The translations under genes were made by a program, and so were the position numbers. Below the pieces are notes generated by a model. It had not been told where the DNA came from. It made no database searches and saw nothing but the letters and a program-made list of their open reading frames with translations. Shown piece by piece: positions 8,897 through 17,416 of a stretch of DNA of 64,000 nucleotides. The stretch's first letter is position 1. Each line of letters begins with the position of its first letter. The stretch covers positions 1 through 64,000 of the forward strand of contig JAWVFQ010000018.1 of NCBI GenBank assembly GCA_033856025.1, given 5' to 3'. Origin of the DNA: AC-38 sp033856025. Lineage in GTDB: Bacteria; Actinomycetota; Thermoleophilia; Solirubrobacterales; Solirubrobacteraceae.

Positions 8897-9372
8897 GCGC
8901 GCCGTCGCCCGAGCCGACCGGAGCAGTGCGACTGGACGACGACTCGATCGAGCGCCTCGCCCAGCGCATCACGCAGCTCCTCGCGCCCCAGCCGCCAGCC
9001 AGCACGAGGCAAGAGCCCAAGCTGCTCAGCGCGGCCGAGGTCGCACGCCGATGGGGCGTGCAGCGCTCGTGGGTCTACGAGCACGCCGCCGAGCTGGGCG
9101 CCATGCGGCTGGGCAGCGGGGCCCGCCCGCGTCTGCGCTTCGACCCCGACGTCGTCACCCAGCGCCTGCGCGCTACTTCCGACCGGCGAGCGCAGCCCCC
9201 ACCGCAACGGCGGCGTCATCGACGATCCCCGGCGATACCGGCGGATCCGGTGGAGCTGCTTCCCATCCGCGGGCACTCGGAGCTAAGGTCGCCGACCCAA
9301 CCCACAGATCGGCCGGGCGGCGCGCCAACGCCCCCGGCCACGGCGCCGAAGACCGAGCCCTCGGCACGATGA
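8893..9372 (+). CDS. Excisionase-like helix-turn-helix protein
   Basis: 159 residues, GTG start overlapping the methyltransferase stop. Residues about 43-95 (LLSAAEVARRWGVQRSWVYEH, then a basic wing RLGSGARPRLRF) form a MerR/Xis-type winged helix as in recombination directionality factors. The C-terminal 60 residues are Pro/Arg-rich with no fold visible. It lies 76 bases upstream of the integrase, as excisionases commonly do. It could equally be a small regulator of int; the DNA-binding domain is clear, the role is inferred from position. Confidence 0.65.
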   Translation: MSAPSPEPTGAVRLDDDSIERLAQRITQLLAPQPPASTRQEPKLLSAAEVARRWGVQRSWVYEHAAELGAMRLGSGARPRLRFDPDVVTQRLRATSDRRAQPPPQRRRHRRSPAIPADPVELLPIRGHSELRSPTQPTDRPGGAPTPPATAPKTEPSAR

Positions 9373-9448
9373 GCAGGCTACTCCCGCGACGGTCAGCCTG
9401 CCCGCCGCGCCGGCCCGGCCAAGCGCCGCCCACTTAGGGAGGTAGCCG

Positions 9449-10738
9449 ATGGCACCCGCACCCAAAGGAGAGGTCCTAGAACGCAAGTGGAAGTCCGGAC
9501 GCGGCTACGCCCTTCGCTTCCACGCCAACGGACGCCGCCATTACCTCACCCTCGGCATGCGCGCTGACGGCTGGACGCGCCGTCGAGCTGAGGACGAGCT
9601 ACAGAATGTCCTTGCCGACGTGCGGCGCGGCATCTGGATAGCTCCCGACCGCCGCCGCGATACCGGAGAAGCTGGCGAGGCCCAGGCCGCCGCGCAGGCA
9701 CACGAGCCGACGTTCCACGAGTTCGCCTCCTGGTGGCTGGCCGGCCGCCACGGCGAGATCTCCCCCCGTTCCGTCGAGCACTACGAGTGGGCGCTCACTT
9801 ACCACCTGCTCCCCTACTTCGCTCATCACCGCCTCCCGGAGATCGACATCGAGGCCGTCGACGCCTACCGCCGCCACAAGGTCAACGGCGCCGACGCGCG
9901 CCGCGCCAACGGGCAGCGGCCATTGGCAGCCGTCACGATCAACAAGACCATCGACGTGCTGCAGGCGATACTCGCCCTAGCAGTCGAGTACGGGCACATC
10001 GCCTCCAACCCCGCCGCCGGCAAGCGCCGGCGCCTCAAGCCCCTGGCGCGCCGGCCGGTGCACCTCGACAGCGCGCAGCACATCCACGCGCTGCTTGAGG
10101 CCGCCGGGCACCTAGATGCGCGTCCCGGCGCTCAGACCTCGGGCCGGCGCGCCCTAATCGCCACTCTCGTGCTCGCCGGTCCGCGGGCAAGCGAGGCTGC
10201 CAGCCTCTTGTGGCGCGACGTCGACCTCGCCAACGGCCGCCTCTACATCGGGCGCTCCAAGACGGCCGCCGGCCTGCGCGAGATCCCATTGCTGCCGCTG
10301 CTGCGCGACGAGCTGGGCGCCCACAAGGCGCGCTGTTCGAGCACCGGCCCTGACGACCCGGTCTTCCCCAGTGCCAGCGGCCGCGCCCGCGACAAAGACA
10401 ACGTGCGAAACCGTGTCGTGCAGCCCGCGGTTCGCCGCGCCGGGGACCTCCTCGCACAGCGCCACGCCGAGCCCCTACCGCAGGGCCTCACGCCCCACAA
10501 GCTGCGCCACACGTTCGCTTCGGTGCTCGTCGCCTGCGGTGAGGATCCCGCTTCAGTGATGTCGCAGCTCGGCCATGCTGATCCCAAGTTCACGCTGCGC
10601 GTCTATGCGCATCTCATGCGCCGCGGTCCGGCCGAGCGCCAGCAGCTCCGGGAGCTGGTTTACGGCGCGCCGCGCATCGAGCCTGAGCGCGACCGCAGGG
10701 ACGGATCGATTTCGGGGCGCCCGGCGCGCCTTACTTGA
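9449..10738 (+). CDS. int: Tyrosine recombinase (integrase) of the conjugative element
   Basis: 429 residues, with ribosome-binding sequence GGGAGG before ATG 9449. The N-terminal part has an AP2-like arm-binding segment (about 8-60) and a SAM-like core-binding domain (about 85-190). The catalytic set is complete: Arg in GPRASE near 246, HKLRHTF giving His about 350 and Arg 353, His of LGH near 376 and Tyr in LRVYAHLM near 386. It should integrate and excise the element. The last bases overlap the end of the convergent ROK gene by 8 bases. No attachment repeat could be seen directly beside it. Confidence 0.92.
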   Translation: MAPAPKGEVLERKWKSGRGYALRFHANGRRHYLTLGMRADGWTRRRAEDELQNVLADVRRGIWIAPDRRRDTGEAGEAQAAAQAHEPTFHEFASWWLAGRHGEISPRSVEHYEWALTYHLLPYFAHHRLPEIDIEAVDAYRRHKVNGADARRANGQRPLAAVTINKTIDVLQAILALAVEYGHIASNPAAGKRRRLKPLARRPVHLDSAQHIHALLEAAGHLDARPGAQTSGRRALIATLVLAGPRASEAASLLWRDVDLANGRLYIGRSKTAAGLREIPLLPLLRDELGAHKARCSSTGPDDPVFPSASGRARDKDNVRNRVVQPAVRRAGDLLAQRHAEPLPQGLTPHKLRHTFASVLVACGEDPASVMSQLGHADPKFTLRVYAHLMRRGPAERQQLRELVYGAPRIEPERDRRDGSISGRPARLT

Positions 10739-12236
10739 CGGATAGCAGGGGCTCGGTGTTGAGCAGCACTAGGGCCAGGGCCCCGCGGATCCCAGCGAGA
10801 TGGCGGTCAGACACGAGCTGGATCTCGGTGTCGACCAAGCCCAGTCCCTCGCGGCGCACGGCCTCACGGATGGGCTGTAGCAACAGCTCCCCCGCGTCAG
10901 AGAGGATCCCGCCAACCACGACGATGTCAGGGTCGAGGATGGTCATTGCCTGTGCCAGCACGTAGCCGATGCGCTCACCGGACGCGGTAATTGCCAGACG
11001 GGCGTGCTTGGCGGTCCCGGGGTCCGTAATTGCGTGCTCGAGTACGTCGCTTACCTGGGCATCGGAGCCGACCAAGCCGTCCTGCTGAAGGCGGCGGAGT
11101 ACGGCGGTCGCTGAGGCGTGGACCTCCATGCAGTTGGGCTTGAGGCAGCGTGGGCACCGTAGCTGCGAGGGCGACTCGCCATGCACGAAGTCGCTGACCG
11201 CTGCTCCGTGTTGCGGGTCGTGCGCAAGAGCTCCGCTGGTGAGCGGCAGGCTCATGTGGCCTAGCTCAAGTGCGATCCCATTGGCCCCTCGCTCTATCTC
11301 GCGGTTGTGGACGTAGCCGGCCCCGATCCCGGAGCTGACCTTCAAGTACAGAACGCTTTGCGCATCGCTTGCCTTGCCGCTCGTGGCCTCGCCGAGCGCC
11401 GCGATGTTGGCATCGTTCTCGATGAACACTTGGTCGGCAGCAATGGACGGGTCGACGCGGTTCTGAAGCGCCCGGACTGCGGCGTCTTGTACGTCCACGC
11501 CGTGCCAGCCGGGCATGAACGTCGATCCGGCGACGTACTGCCGAACCGTCGGGCCATCGGCCTCGACACGGAGCGGGGCGGGGAGCCCGAGGCCGATTCC
11601 GCGCACGAGCCCGGGCCTGACGCGCCACTTAGTACAGAGCTCCGCGACGAGAGCGGCTGCGTGGTCAATCGCTTGAGGCCCTAAAGCATCCACGTCGACT
11701 GGGTCGCGCTTTCCGGATTCCTCGCCATCCTTCTTCAGCAGCTCGCCGGTTGAATCCGCCAGCGCTACGCGGATGCCGCTGTGGCCGATGTCCACCCCGA
11801 CCAGGACGCCGGCCTGGCGGGTCAGCCGGAACACCTCCGGGCGACGTCCCACAGGCGGGGCGTCCGCCCCGTCGCCATTGGGCTCGCGTGGCTCCTGGCG
11901 TAGCCGCGCAACGATCCCGCGCTGCGCCAGGTCGTCCACCAACAGGGAAACGGTGGGCCGCGAAATGTTCGCGCGTTTCCCGATCTCGCTGCGCGTCAGA
12001 GGCCGCCCCGCCTGATCAAGCGTCCGCAGCACATGGACGAGCCGGGGACTGGCTGGCTTTGAGCTGCTCATCGCATTTGCACCAGGGGACACGGGCCGGA
12101 CGGGGTTAGGCATCGGCAGAGCCACCCAGCGCCTTGATGCGGTGGAGCCGCAGGCTGGACGCGCCGCAACAGCCTCCTGCTTCGACCCCGGGCTCCCAAT
12201 GCCTGCGGCCCCCGCTCGCAGAACCGAGGCCAGCAT
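10731..12236 (-). CDS. ROK-family transcriptional regulator
   Basis: 501 residues from ATG 12236. A winged helix (LTRSEIGKRANISRPTVSLLVDDL, about residues 78-101) is followed by a ROK sugar-kinase-like fold with GVDIGHSGIRVALAD, ENDANIAALGE, SSGIGAGYV and a zinc-type segment CPRCLKPNCMEVHAS. Such proteins repress sugar-use or related operons and sense a sugar or sugar phosphate. Start choice: ATG 12236 has GGAGG seven bases upstream and an AT-rich box just before it, while the internal ATG at 12071 begins nearer to the usual family start. A 55-residue N-terminal extension is thus possible but unproven. No sugar genes are adjacent. Confidence 0.8.
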   Translation of the reverse strand: MLASVLRAGAAGIGSPGSKQEAVAARPACGSTASRRWVALPMPNPVRPVSPGANAMSSSKPASPRLVHVLRTLDQAGRPLTRSEIGKRANISRPTVSLLVDDLAQRGIVARLRQEPREPNGDGADAPPVGRRPEVFRLTRQAGVLVGVDIGHSGIRVALADSTGELLKKDGEESGKRDPVDVDALGPQAIDHAAALVAELCTKWRVRPGLVRGIGLGLPAPLRVEADGPTVRQYVAGSTFMPGWHGVDVQDAAVRALQNRVDPSIAADQVFIENDANIAALGEATSGKASDAQSVLYLKVSSGIGAGYVHNREIERGANGIALELGHMSLPLTSGALAHDPQHGAAVSDFVHGESPSQLRCPRCLKPNCMEVHASATAVLRRLQQDGLVGSDAQVSDVLEHAITDPGTAKHARLAITASGERIGYVLAQAMTILDPDIVVVGGILSDAGELLLQPIREAVRREGLGLVDTEIQLVSDRHLAGIRGALALVLLNTEPLLSVK

Positions 12237-12300
12237 CAGCCCCCTCCCGGCAGATTATTACCGAAGAACGTTGCAAATCTCTCAGAAGTACGTACGCTAG
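12237..12300. promoter_or_regulatory. Divergent promoter region with ROK ribosome-binding site
   Basis: An AT-rich island in high-GC DNA. On the minus strand TAATAAT (12254-12260) could be a -10 box and GGAGG (12244-12248) a ribosome-binding site 7 bases before ATG 12236. On the plus strand TTGCAA (12271-12276) and TACGCT (12293-12298) are spaced 16 bases and could drive the gene at 12419. Assignments are by eye. Confidence 0.35.
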
Positions 12301-12418
12301 GGCGGGCAAGAGAGCCAAACCCTATAACGCTATCGGCCCAAACAGACGGAACTCTCGCTGGCCACCACATGAGGGGTCGGCGGCGCGAAGTCTGTGGAGG
12401 CGCCCTGGGAGGGGAGAC

Positions 12419-13042
12419 ATGCTCGGCACGAAGAACGAAACGGCGCACGCCGCACACCACGTGCGGCGGGGAGCGCTCGCGGGAGTCGTCGCGCTCCTGG
12501 TTGCAGCGGCTGCCGCGCAGGCAACGCCTCTGACGCAGTTGACCTCGAGCCTCACGACAGCGCGCTCCGGGCGCTCCGTATTCGCAATCCGAGGCACGGA
12601 AACCAGCTTCGGGATCTTCTCGATCACGGCACGGCTGTCCCAGGTGCCCTGTGGGGGTCGCATGCGGTTCAGGGCTTCGGGGTCGAATCTCTCGGATGGG
12701 TCGAGCTCGGTGTATGTGTCCGATGTCGCAGTGTCCGCTCCGCACGAGGTCGGGCGCGCCGTCCGATGCGGCAGGCCGCTCCCGGGCTGGGCGGGGGCTG
12801 ACGGCGGCAGCGTCGCTCTACACGGGATCTCGCCAAGCAACGCCGGGCGCAGGGTGGTAGTCGAAGCCCGCCGACAGCCTGACGGCTCCTACACCGGCCG
12901 CTTGCACGTCCTCGCCGTTCTGTGCGCCGGAAGTTACGAGCTCGTCGCCAAGTTCAAAAACCGCGGCAGCACGAGCACCGTCCGCTACCGCTTCCAGATG
13001 CTCAACCCCAAGCTCAACGGCGCGGAGCTCCCGCGATGCTGA
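12419..13042 (+). CDS. Secreted protein of unknown function
   Basis: 207 residues from ATG 12419, which has GGAGGGGAGAC just upstream; an in-frame start at 12134 is far upstream and unsupported. Residues about 18-42 form a signal peptide (GVVALLVAAAAAQA). The mature part is beta-rich with four Cys (VPCGGRMRF, VRCGRPLP, AVLCAGSY, final PRC), suggesting two disulphides in an immunoglobulin-like or similar extracellular fold. No family recognised. It overlaps the next gene (ATGCTGA), so the two were probably acquired and expressed together. Confidence 0.6.
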   Translation: MLGTKNETAHAAHHVRRGALAGVVALLVAAAAAQATPLTQLTSSLTTARSGRSVFAIRGTETSFGIFSITARLSQVPCGGRMRFRASGSNLSDGSSSVYVSDVAVSAPHEVGRAVRCGRPLPGWAGADGGSVALHGISPSNAGRRVVVEARRQPDGSYTGRLHVLAVLCAGSYELVAKFKNRGSTSTVRYRFQMLNPKLNGAELPRC

Positions 13043-13959
13043 CCCCCGCCACTCGCCACCGCGTTGTTGCAGTACTTCTCGCCGTCACGGTGAGCGGCTG
13101 CCTGGCCGGACTTGCCGCCGACTACGTGGGCCGCCAGGCTCGCCGCCACGTCGTGGTAACGCTGTCGAACGTAAATGACGCCGCCCAGGTGTTCGTCAAC
13201 TGCCGTCTCGCCGGGACGGTGCTGACCCCCGGGAAGGCCGGTAAGACCTTTGACCTCGGCTGGTTTAGACCCGACGACCTGGTGACCCTCCAGGCCCGGA
13301 ACATCACCGGCGACTACGCCTGGGGATTCGCGGTCGTCGTGGACGGCAAGGAACGCCTCAACGATCACAAGGGGACTGTCGGGCAGGACGCAGCCGACGG
13401 TGGCGCGGTAGCGCACCAGCACGGGATCACCCATGTCCGGACGGTCACCGCAGGCGGGCGCAGCGTCGCCCGCGCGGGCTGCCAGGAAGCGCAGCCCGCC
13501 CTCGACGGCGCCATCAGCTCTCATCCGCGGACGTTCCGAGCCACCGGCAGCATCCTGGGCACCCTCCGGGACACAGTCCCGACGCTCCAAGGCCTGCTCG
13601 TGCTCATCGGTGGGCTGGGCGCAGCGTGGTGGTGGTGGACAGACAAGCCGCTACGCCGTGTCGCGGCGCTCCCGGTGGTGGCTGCCTTCTTCGCTCTCCA
13701 GCAGGGCCGCTACGGCCTGTTCGCGCTCTGCCTGGCCATCGCTGCAGTCTTCTTCACCGTGGCCTACGTCCTTTCTGCCTTCAGGACAGGGGCGGGCCGG
13801 CCGCCCCCACCAGGGCCCGGCGACGGCCCACCTGGCGCGCCGCCGCCAGCGGATCGGCCCTCCGGCGGAACGGACTCGGGCGCGTCGACGCAGACCACCG
13901 CGCGGACCCGCTCCAGAAGGACGACTAACCGCCCACGAGCTAGCGCCCCACGCCGATAG
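13036..13959 (+). CDS. Membrane protein with lipoprotein-like N-terminus, unknown function
   Basis: 307 residues, ATG overlapping the previous stop. The N-terminus VVAVLLAVTVSGCLAG could be a lipobox (Cys about residue 20) or an uncleaved anchor. An extracellular beta-rich domain of about 150 residues follows (VVVTLSNVNDAAQVFVNCRLAG, DLGWFRPDDLVTL). After residue 175 come two or three membrane segments (LQGLLVLIGGLGAAWWWW; ALPVVAAFFAL; LFALCLAIAAVFFTVAYVL) and a Pro/Gly/Arg-rich cytoplasmic tail. No family recognised. With the upstream secreted protein it may form a surface pair. Confidence 0.6.
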   Translation: MLTPATRHRVVAVLLAVTVSGCLAGLAADYVGRQARRHVVVTLSNVNDAAQVFVNCRLAGTVLTPGKAGKTFDLGWFRPDDLVTLQARNITGDYAWGFAVVVDGKERLNDHKGTVGQDAADGGAVAHQHGITHVRTVTAGGRSVARAGCQEAQPALDGAISSHPRTFRATGSILGTLRDTVPTLQGLLVLIGGLGAAWWWWTDKPLRRVAALPVVAAFFALQQGRYGLFALCLAIAAVFFTVAYVLSAFRTGAGRPPPPGPGDGPPGAPPPADRPSGGTDSGASTQTTARTRSRRTTNRPRASAPRR

Positions 13960-14099
13960 CCGCAGGCACGGGTCCGCTCGCGAGTGCTCGCGAGCTATCG
14001 TCGTGCACCGTGCTCGCTCTTCACAGGCCGGCTCTAGTGGCTTCAGCTGCGCGTGGGCCACGCGAGCGTGAGGTCCGAGCTGGCGCCTAGGGTACGGCC

Positions 14100-15428
14100 G
14101 TGCCAGAAGCCCTGACAGGGGAGACCGCCCAACACCAGGAAACGTTTACGGCGGTCGATCTCTTCTGCGGTGCTGGTGGCCTAAGCGAAGGTCTGCGCCA
14201 GGCCGGCTTCGAGCTAGTTGCGGCTGCCGATCACGACCCCGATGCCTGCGCCACCTACCGGCTGAACTTCCCCCAGACCGCAGTGATCGAGGGCGATCTC
14301 ACCGCCCTCGAGCGCCACGCGCGCCTTATTGCCGCAGTCAGAAGCCGCACCGCGAACCTGGACCTGCTCGCGGGCGGACCGCCATGCCAGGCGTTTAGCC
14401 AGGTACGCAACCACGACCGGCTGCTCAAGGATCCGCGCAACCGCCTCTACCGGGAGTTCGTCCAGATCCTCGCCGAGCTGCGTCCCCGCGCCCTGCTCGT
14501 CGAAAACGTCCCGGGCATGATTCAACTCCAGGACGGTGCTGTCCGCCGCGAAATCGAAGCCGAGCTCTCGCTCGACGGCGAATACGACGTCCACTCCACG
14601 GTTTTAGACGCAGGCGACCACGGCACACCTCAATCACGCCCGCGCCTGGTCTTCGTGGGGGTCCGCCGCGGCGAAACCATGCCGTCCTGGCCAACGGGTA
14701 CAGCAGTTACCAAGTCCCTGCGTCTGCGCGCCGAGGGCGATAAGCGCGAGCCGCGATACCGGCTCGACGGGGAAGGGGACAACCCTGAGATCGCGAACCG
14801 GCTACTCGACCCCGAGGATCTTTCCGCCGTCACCGTGGAGCAGGCGCTCGGCGACCTGCTCGAGCCCGGCGAGCGCTACTCATTAGATCCCCGCTCTGCA
14901 TACCAGCGCCAAATGCGCGAGGGATGCGAAGGCCCGGACGACCACATCCCCAGCCGGATCCGCGAGGACACCGTCATCCGCCTAAAGAGCATCCCACCAG
15001 GCGGCAACATCTACGACCTGCCCGACCGGCTGCTCAAGCGCTACGTCACCAACACCAAGTGGGGGCCCGCGGGCAATGGCAAACGGCTGTCCCGGAAGCA
15101 CTTCTACGCCTACCGCCGGCTGCATCCTGACTGGCTCGCGTGGACCGCCAACACCAAGGCCGACTTCGCCTACCACTACTGCCTGGCACGCGGGCTATCT
15201 GCACGAGAGGTCGCCCGCCTCCAAGGACTCCCAGACCGTTTCCACGTCATCACAGCGCCCCCAGGGACACCAGGTCAGCTCTATGGCGGCGCACGCCATA
15301 GCCGCTATCGCCAGATCGGCAACGCGGTACCGCCTCCGCTTGCCCACGCGGCCGGTGCCCAGATCCGCGTTGCCTTGGAGGCCGGCGTTGACCAGCCGGG
15401 GTGGGCACCGCGGCGCGAAGCCGCATAG
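14100..15428 (+). CDS. DNA (cytosine-5) methyltransferase
   Basis: 442 residues, GTG start with AGGG a few bases upstream. All main C5-methylase motifs are visible: I VDLFCGAGGLSEGL (about 19), IV GGPPCQAFSQV with catalytic Cys near 96, VI LVENVPGM, VIII GDHGTPQSRPRLVFVGVRR, and X RQIGNAVPPPLA at the C-terminus. The target-recognition region lies between VIII and IX. It protects host DNA from the neighbouring endonuclease by forming 5-methylcytosine; the Vsr gene close by fits this chemistry. Codon use is less GC-biased than in the core genes on the right. Confidence 0.92.
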   Translation: MPEALTGETAQHQETFTAVDLFCGAGGLSEGLRQAGFELVAAADHDPDACATYRLNFPQTAVIEGDLTALERHARLIAAVRSRTANLDLLAGGPPCQAFSQVRNHDRLLKDPRNRLYREFVQILAELRPRALLVENVPGMIQLQDGAVRREIEAELSLDGEYDVHSTVLDAGDHGTPQSRPRLVFVGVRRGETMPSWPTGTAVTKSLRLRAEGDKREPRYRLDGEGDNPEIANRLLDPEDLSAVTVEQALGDLLEPGERYSLDPRSAYQRQMREGCEGPDDHIPSRIREDTVIRLKSIPPGGNIYDLPDRLLKRYVTNTKWGPAGNGKRLSRKHFYAYRRLHPDWLAWTANTKADFAYHYCLARGLSAREVARLQGLPDRFHVITAPPGTPGQLYGGARHSRYRQIGNAVPPPLAHAAGAQIRVALEAGVDQPGWAPRREAA

Positions 15429-15524
15429 CGGGAACGCCCAAACGCTTGCTGGCACCCCCGATCGGAGCTGTCCGGGTACTCGAGGCCGCGCAGCATCTGA
15501 GCGTCCAGGCACACTTCCCAACTC

Positions 15525-16592
15525 ATGGCGGAGTCCCCTGACTTACCTGGCGGCGAGCCCGAGGCCGAGAATCGGCCCCTCGGCGCCGCTGCGCGCGACG
15601 TACTGTTACAGCGCTTCTTCGGCGATAGAGCAGTTGCGCCGCAAGACGCCTGGACTGAGCTGTACCGGCTCTTTCTGTGGTGCGATCGCCGCACCGGTAT
15701 CGCCCACTGCTACGAGAGCGACAAGAGCCAGCCGGGCAGGCCGTGGTATGTCCGCTCGATGGCGTTTCACTGCTGGGTTGCCGAGCAACTCATGGTGCCG
15801 CCAGCCGAACTCGGCGGACATGTGGACTGGATGTTCCGCCAAGCCCTTCCCCGCCTGGCGCAGGTCACGGCCGACCAGCGCCGCCGCCGGCTCGCCGAGC
15901 TACCGCACCAACGCAGCCTCTTCGCGGAAGTCACGCTCCCCGAACCAGGCCAAGACCCCGAGCTTCGCGAGATCTTGAGCCGATTCGCCGAGCGCGCAGG
16001 GGCCACGCGTGCGGAGGACGAGAACCTGCTGCGCGCTGCCGTAGAGGAAGTCAACGCCTACCTCGAATGGGGACAGAAGCGGCAGAACCTGCTGGGGGAG
16101 GGTTTCGAGGACGCGCTTGCAGAGATCATGAGACGGCTGGAGGGTCAGCGCCCCCGGTCGGTCGCATCGCGCCGCGTGCTGCACGAACTGCCCGGCTTCC
16201 GCGAACCACCACACGGCGAAAAGCCCCGGCGTGTCGACCTCGGCATAGAGGCATCCGATGGGCGGCGGGTCCTCGTTACCGCCAAGTGGTCTGTGCGCGC
16301 GGACCGCGAGGAACAGTTCGGGATCGACTTCGACTCCTACGCCCGCATGGAATCCAGCGGCCAAGACTTCGACTTCGTGCTCGTAACCAACGAGTTCGAC
16401 GCCGCCAGACTCAAGTCAGCCTGCAGCCGCCGGCACGCCGGACGGCGCCTCTTCGACCAAGTCGTCCACGTATGCCCAGACGCCGTGCTCATCGCCTACG
16501 GCGGCTCGCAGCGCGGGGCAGCACGCGAACTCCCAGGACACATCGACTCGGGACGGATCACGTCGCTCGCGGCCTGGCTGCAGTCGCTCTAA
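15525..16592 (+). CDS. Predicted type II restriction endonuclease paired with the C5-methylase
   Basis: 355 residues. The C-terminal half has a PD-(D/E)XK-like core: RRVDLGIEASDGRRVLVTAKWSVRADREEQF, where the Asp of VDLGI and the Lys of TAKWS would be metal and catalytic residues (about residues 240-260). The KWS-x-R-x-DR-x-x-Q signature occurs in several type II endonucleases partnered with C5-methylases. The N-terminal half is helical and probably holds recognition functions. It lies 96 bases downstream of the methylase, and its end overlaps the convergent vsr gene by 4 bases. Specificity cannot be read from the sequence. Confidence 0.65.
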   Translation: MAESPDLPGGEPEAENRPLGAAARDVLLQRFFGDRAVAPQDAWTELYRLFLWCDRRTGIAHCYESDKSQPGRPWYVRSMAFHCWVAEQLMVPPAELGGHVDWMFRQALPRLAQVTADQRRRRLAELPHQRSLFAEVTLPEPGQDPELREILSRFAERAGATRAEDENLLRAAVEEVNAYLEWGQKRQNLLGEGFEDALAEIMRRLEGQRPRSVASRRVLHELPGFREPPHGEKPRRVDLGIEASDGRRVLVTAKWSVRADREEQFGIDFDSYARMESSGQDFDFVLVTNEFDAARLKSACSRRHAGRRLFDQVVHVCPDAVLIAYGGSQRGAARELPGHIDSGRITSLAAWLQSL

Positions 16593-17074
16593 GTGGCGGC
16601 CTGTCCGTGCTGGCGTTCTGTCAGCCGCCCAAACTCGCGCGCTACCTGAGCGGCGATTTCCTCTGAGCCCTCGTGTTCCCAATAGCGCCGCACGGTCCAT
16701 CCAGCGCTCTCGAGCAGCTGCGTGTGCCGCCGGTCCCGTTCCATGTTCCCGGCGATCTTCGGCCCCCAGTAGTGCCCGTTGCGGACGTGCGGGCGCCGGC
16801 CATGCTGGGGACATCCATGCCACCAGCACCCATCGATGAATACGGCTAGCCGCGCGCGCGGGAACACGATGTCAGGACGCACTGGCCGATGAGACCCGAT
16901 CCGGATCGGCAGGTCTACCCGGAACCGGAACCCGGCCCGATGCAACAAGGAACGCACACTACGCTCGGGGCCGGTATCCCTCCGGCGAATCGCAGCCATA
17001 TTGCGCGAGCGGCCCGCCGAGGTTGGCGGTGGCGAATCCGGAGCTGGAACTGGAGCTTGACCGGGGACTGGCAT
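16589..17074 (-). CDS. vsr: Very short patch repair endonuclease
   Basis: 161 residues from ATG 17074. The family signatures are intact: SRNMAAIRRRDTGPERSVRSLLH, RPDIVFPRARLAVFIDGCWWHGCP, H-x-x-x-P region HGRRPHVRNGHYWGPKI and N-x-x-R-D. It nicks 5' of T in T:G mismatches made when 5-methylcytosine deaminates, and so offsets the mutational cost of the adjacent C5-methylase. Length fits the family. It is convergent with the endonuclease gene (4-base overlap). Longer in-frame starts run into the upstream remnant and are not supported. Confidence 0.9.
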   Translation of the reverse strand: MPVPGQAPVPAPDSPPPTSAGRSRNMAAIRRRDTGPERSVRSLLHRAGFRFRVDLPIRIGSHRPVRPDIVFPRARLAVFIDGCWWHGCPQHGRRPHVRNGHYWGPKIAGNMERDRRHTQLLESAGWTVRRYWEHEGSEEIAAQVAREFGRLTERQHGQAAT

Positions 17075-17180
17075 TGCGAGCGAGTGTGCCAATCCTCGCG
17101 GCAGCGTGCTCAGTGCGGCGGACCCTGATGCGTGGACAGGACGTGAGACGCCCGCCCAACCCGTTCGGAGCGCGGGCTCC

Positions 17181-17390
17181 CTAATAGTCCGGCGTTTGCA
17201 AGAGCATGAAGAGCTCCTCCCGTTCGAGCCACGGCGTCGCCGGCTGTGGATCAAGCGGTGGCAGTTGTCGCACGTCCCCACGCGCGTGAGCGTTCGACGA
17301 TCACTCGGATTTCTTGCGCGCCGAGCGACTCTCACGACTCGCGTAGCGCTAGCAATCGGCGCAAGGACCTGCTCTGATTTACGGTGTCGC
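17181..17390 (-). pseudogene. Remnant of an HNH endonuclease C-terminus, frameshifted
   Basis: On the minus strand one frame reads RVGTCDNCHRLIHS, typical of the C-terminal Cys-x-x-Cys-His...His end of HNH/McrA-type nucleases. The adjoining frame continues TPWLEREELFMLLQTPDY and a stop (complement of 17181-17183), the usual helical tail of such proteins. A shift of frame is needed between about 17225 and 17245, and no N-terminal part could be found. It is probably a decayed restriction gene in the same island. The remaining bases of the 17075-17416 gap show nothing else clear. Confidence 0.4.
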
Positions 17391-17416
17391 AGGACCACGA
17401 CCAACTCAGGAGAGCC

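Noticed and set aside
7796..10738. Methyltransferase plus integrase as a restriction-modification locus
   Set aside because: No nuclease-like gene is adjacent; the methylase fits as an orphan enzyme of the conjugative element.
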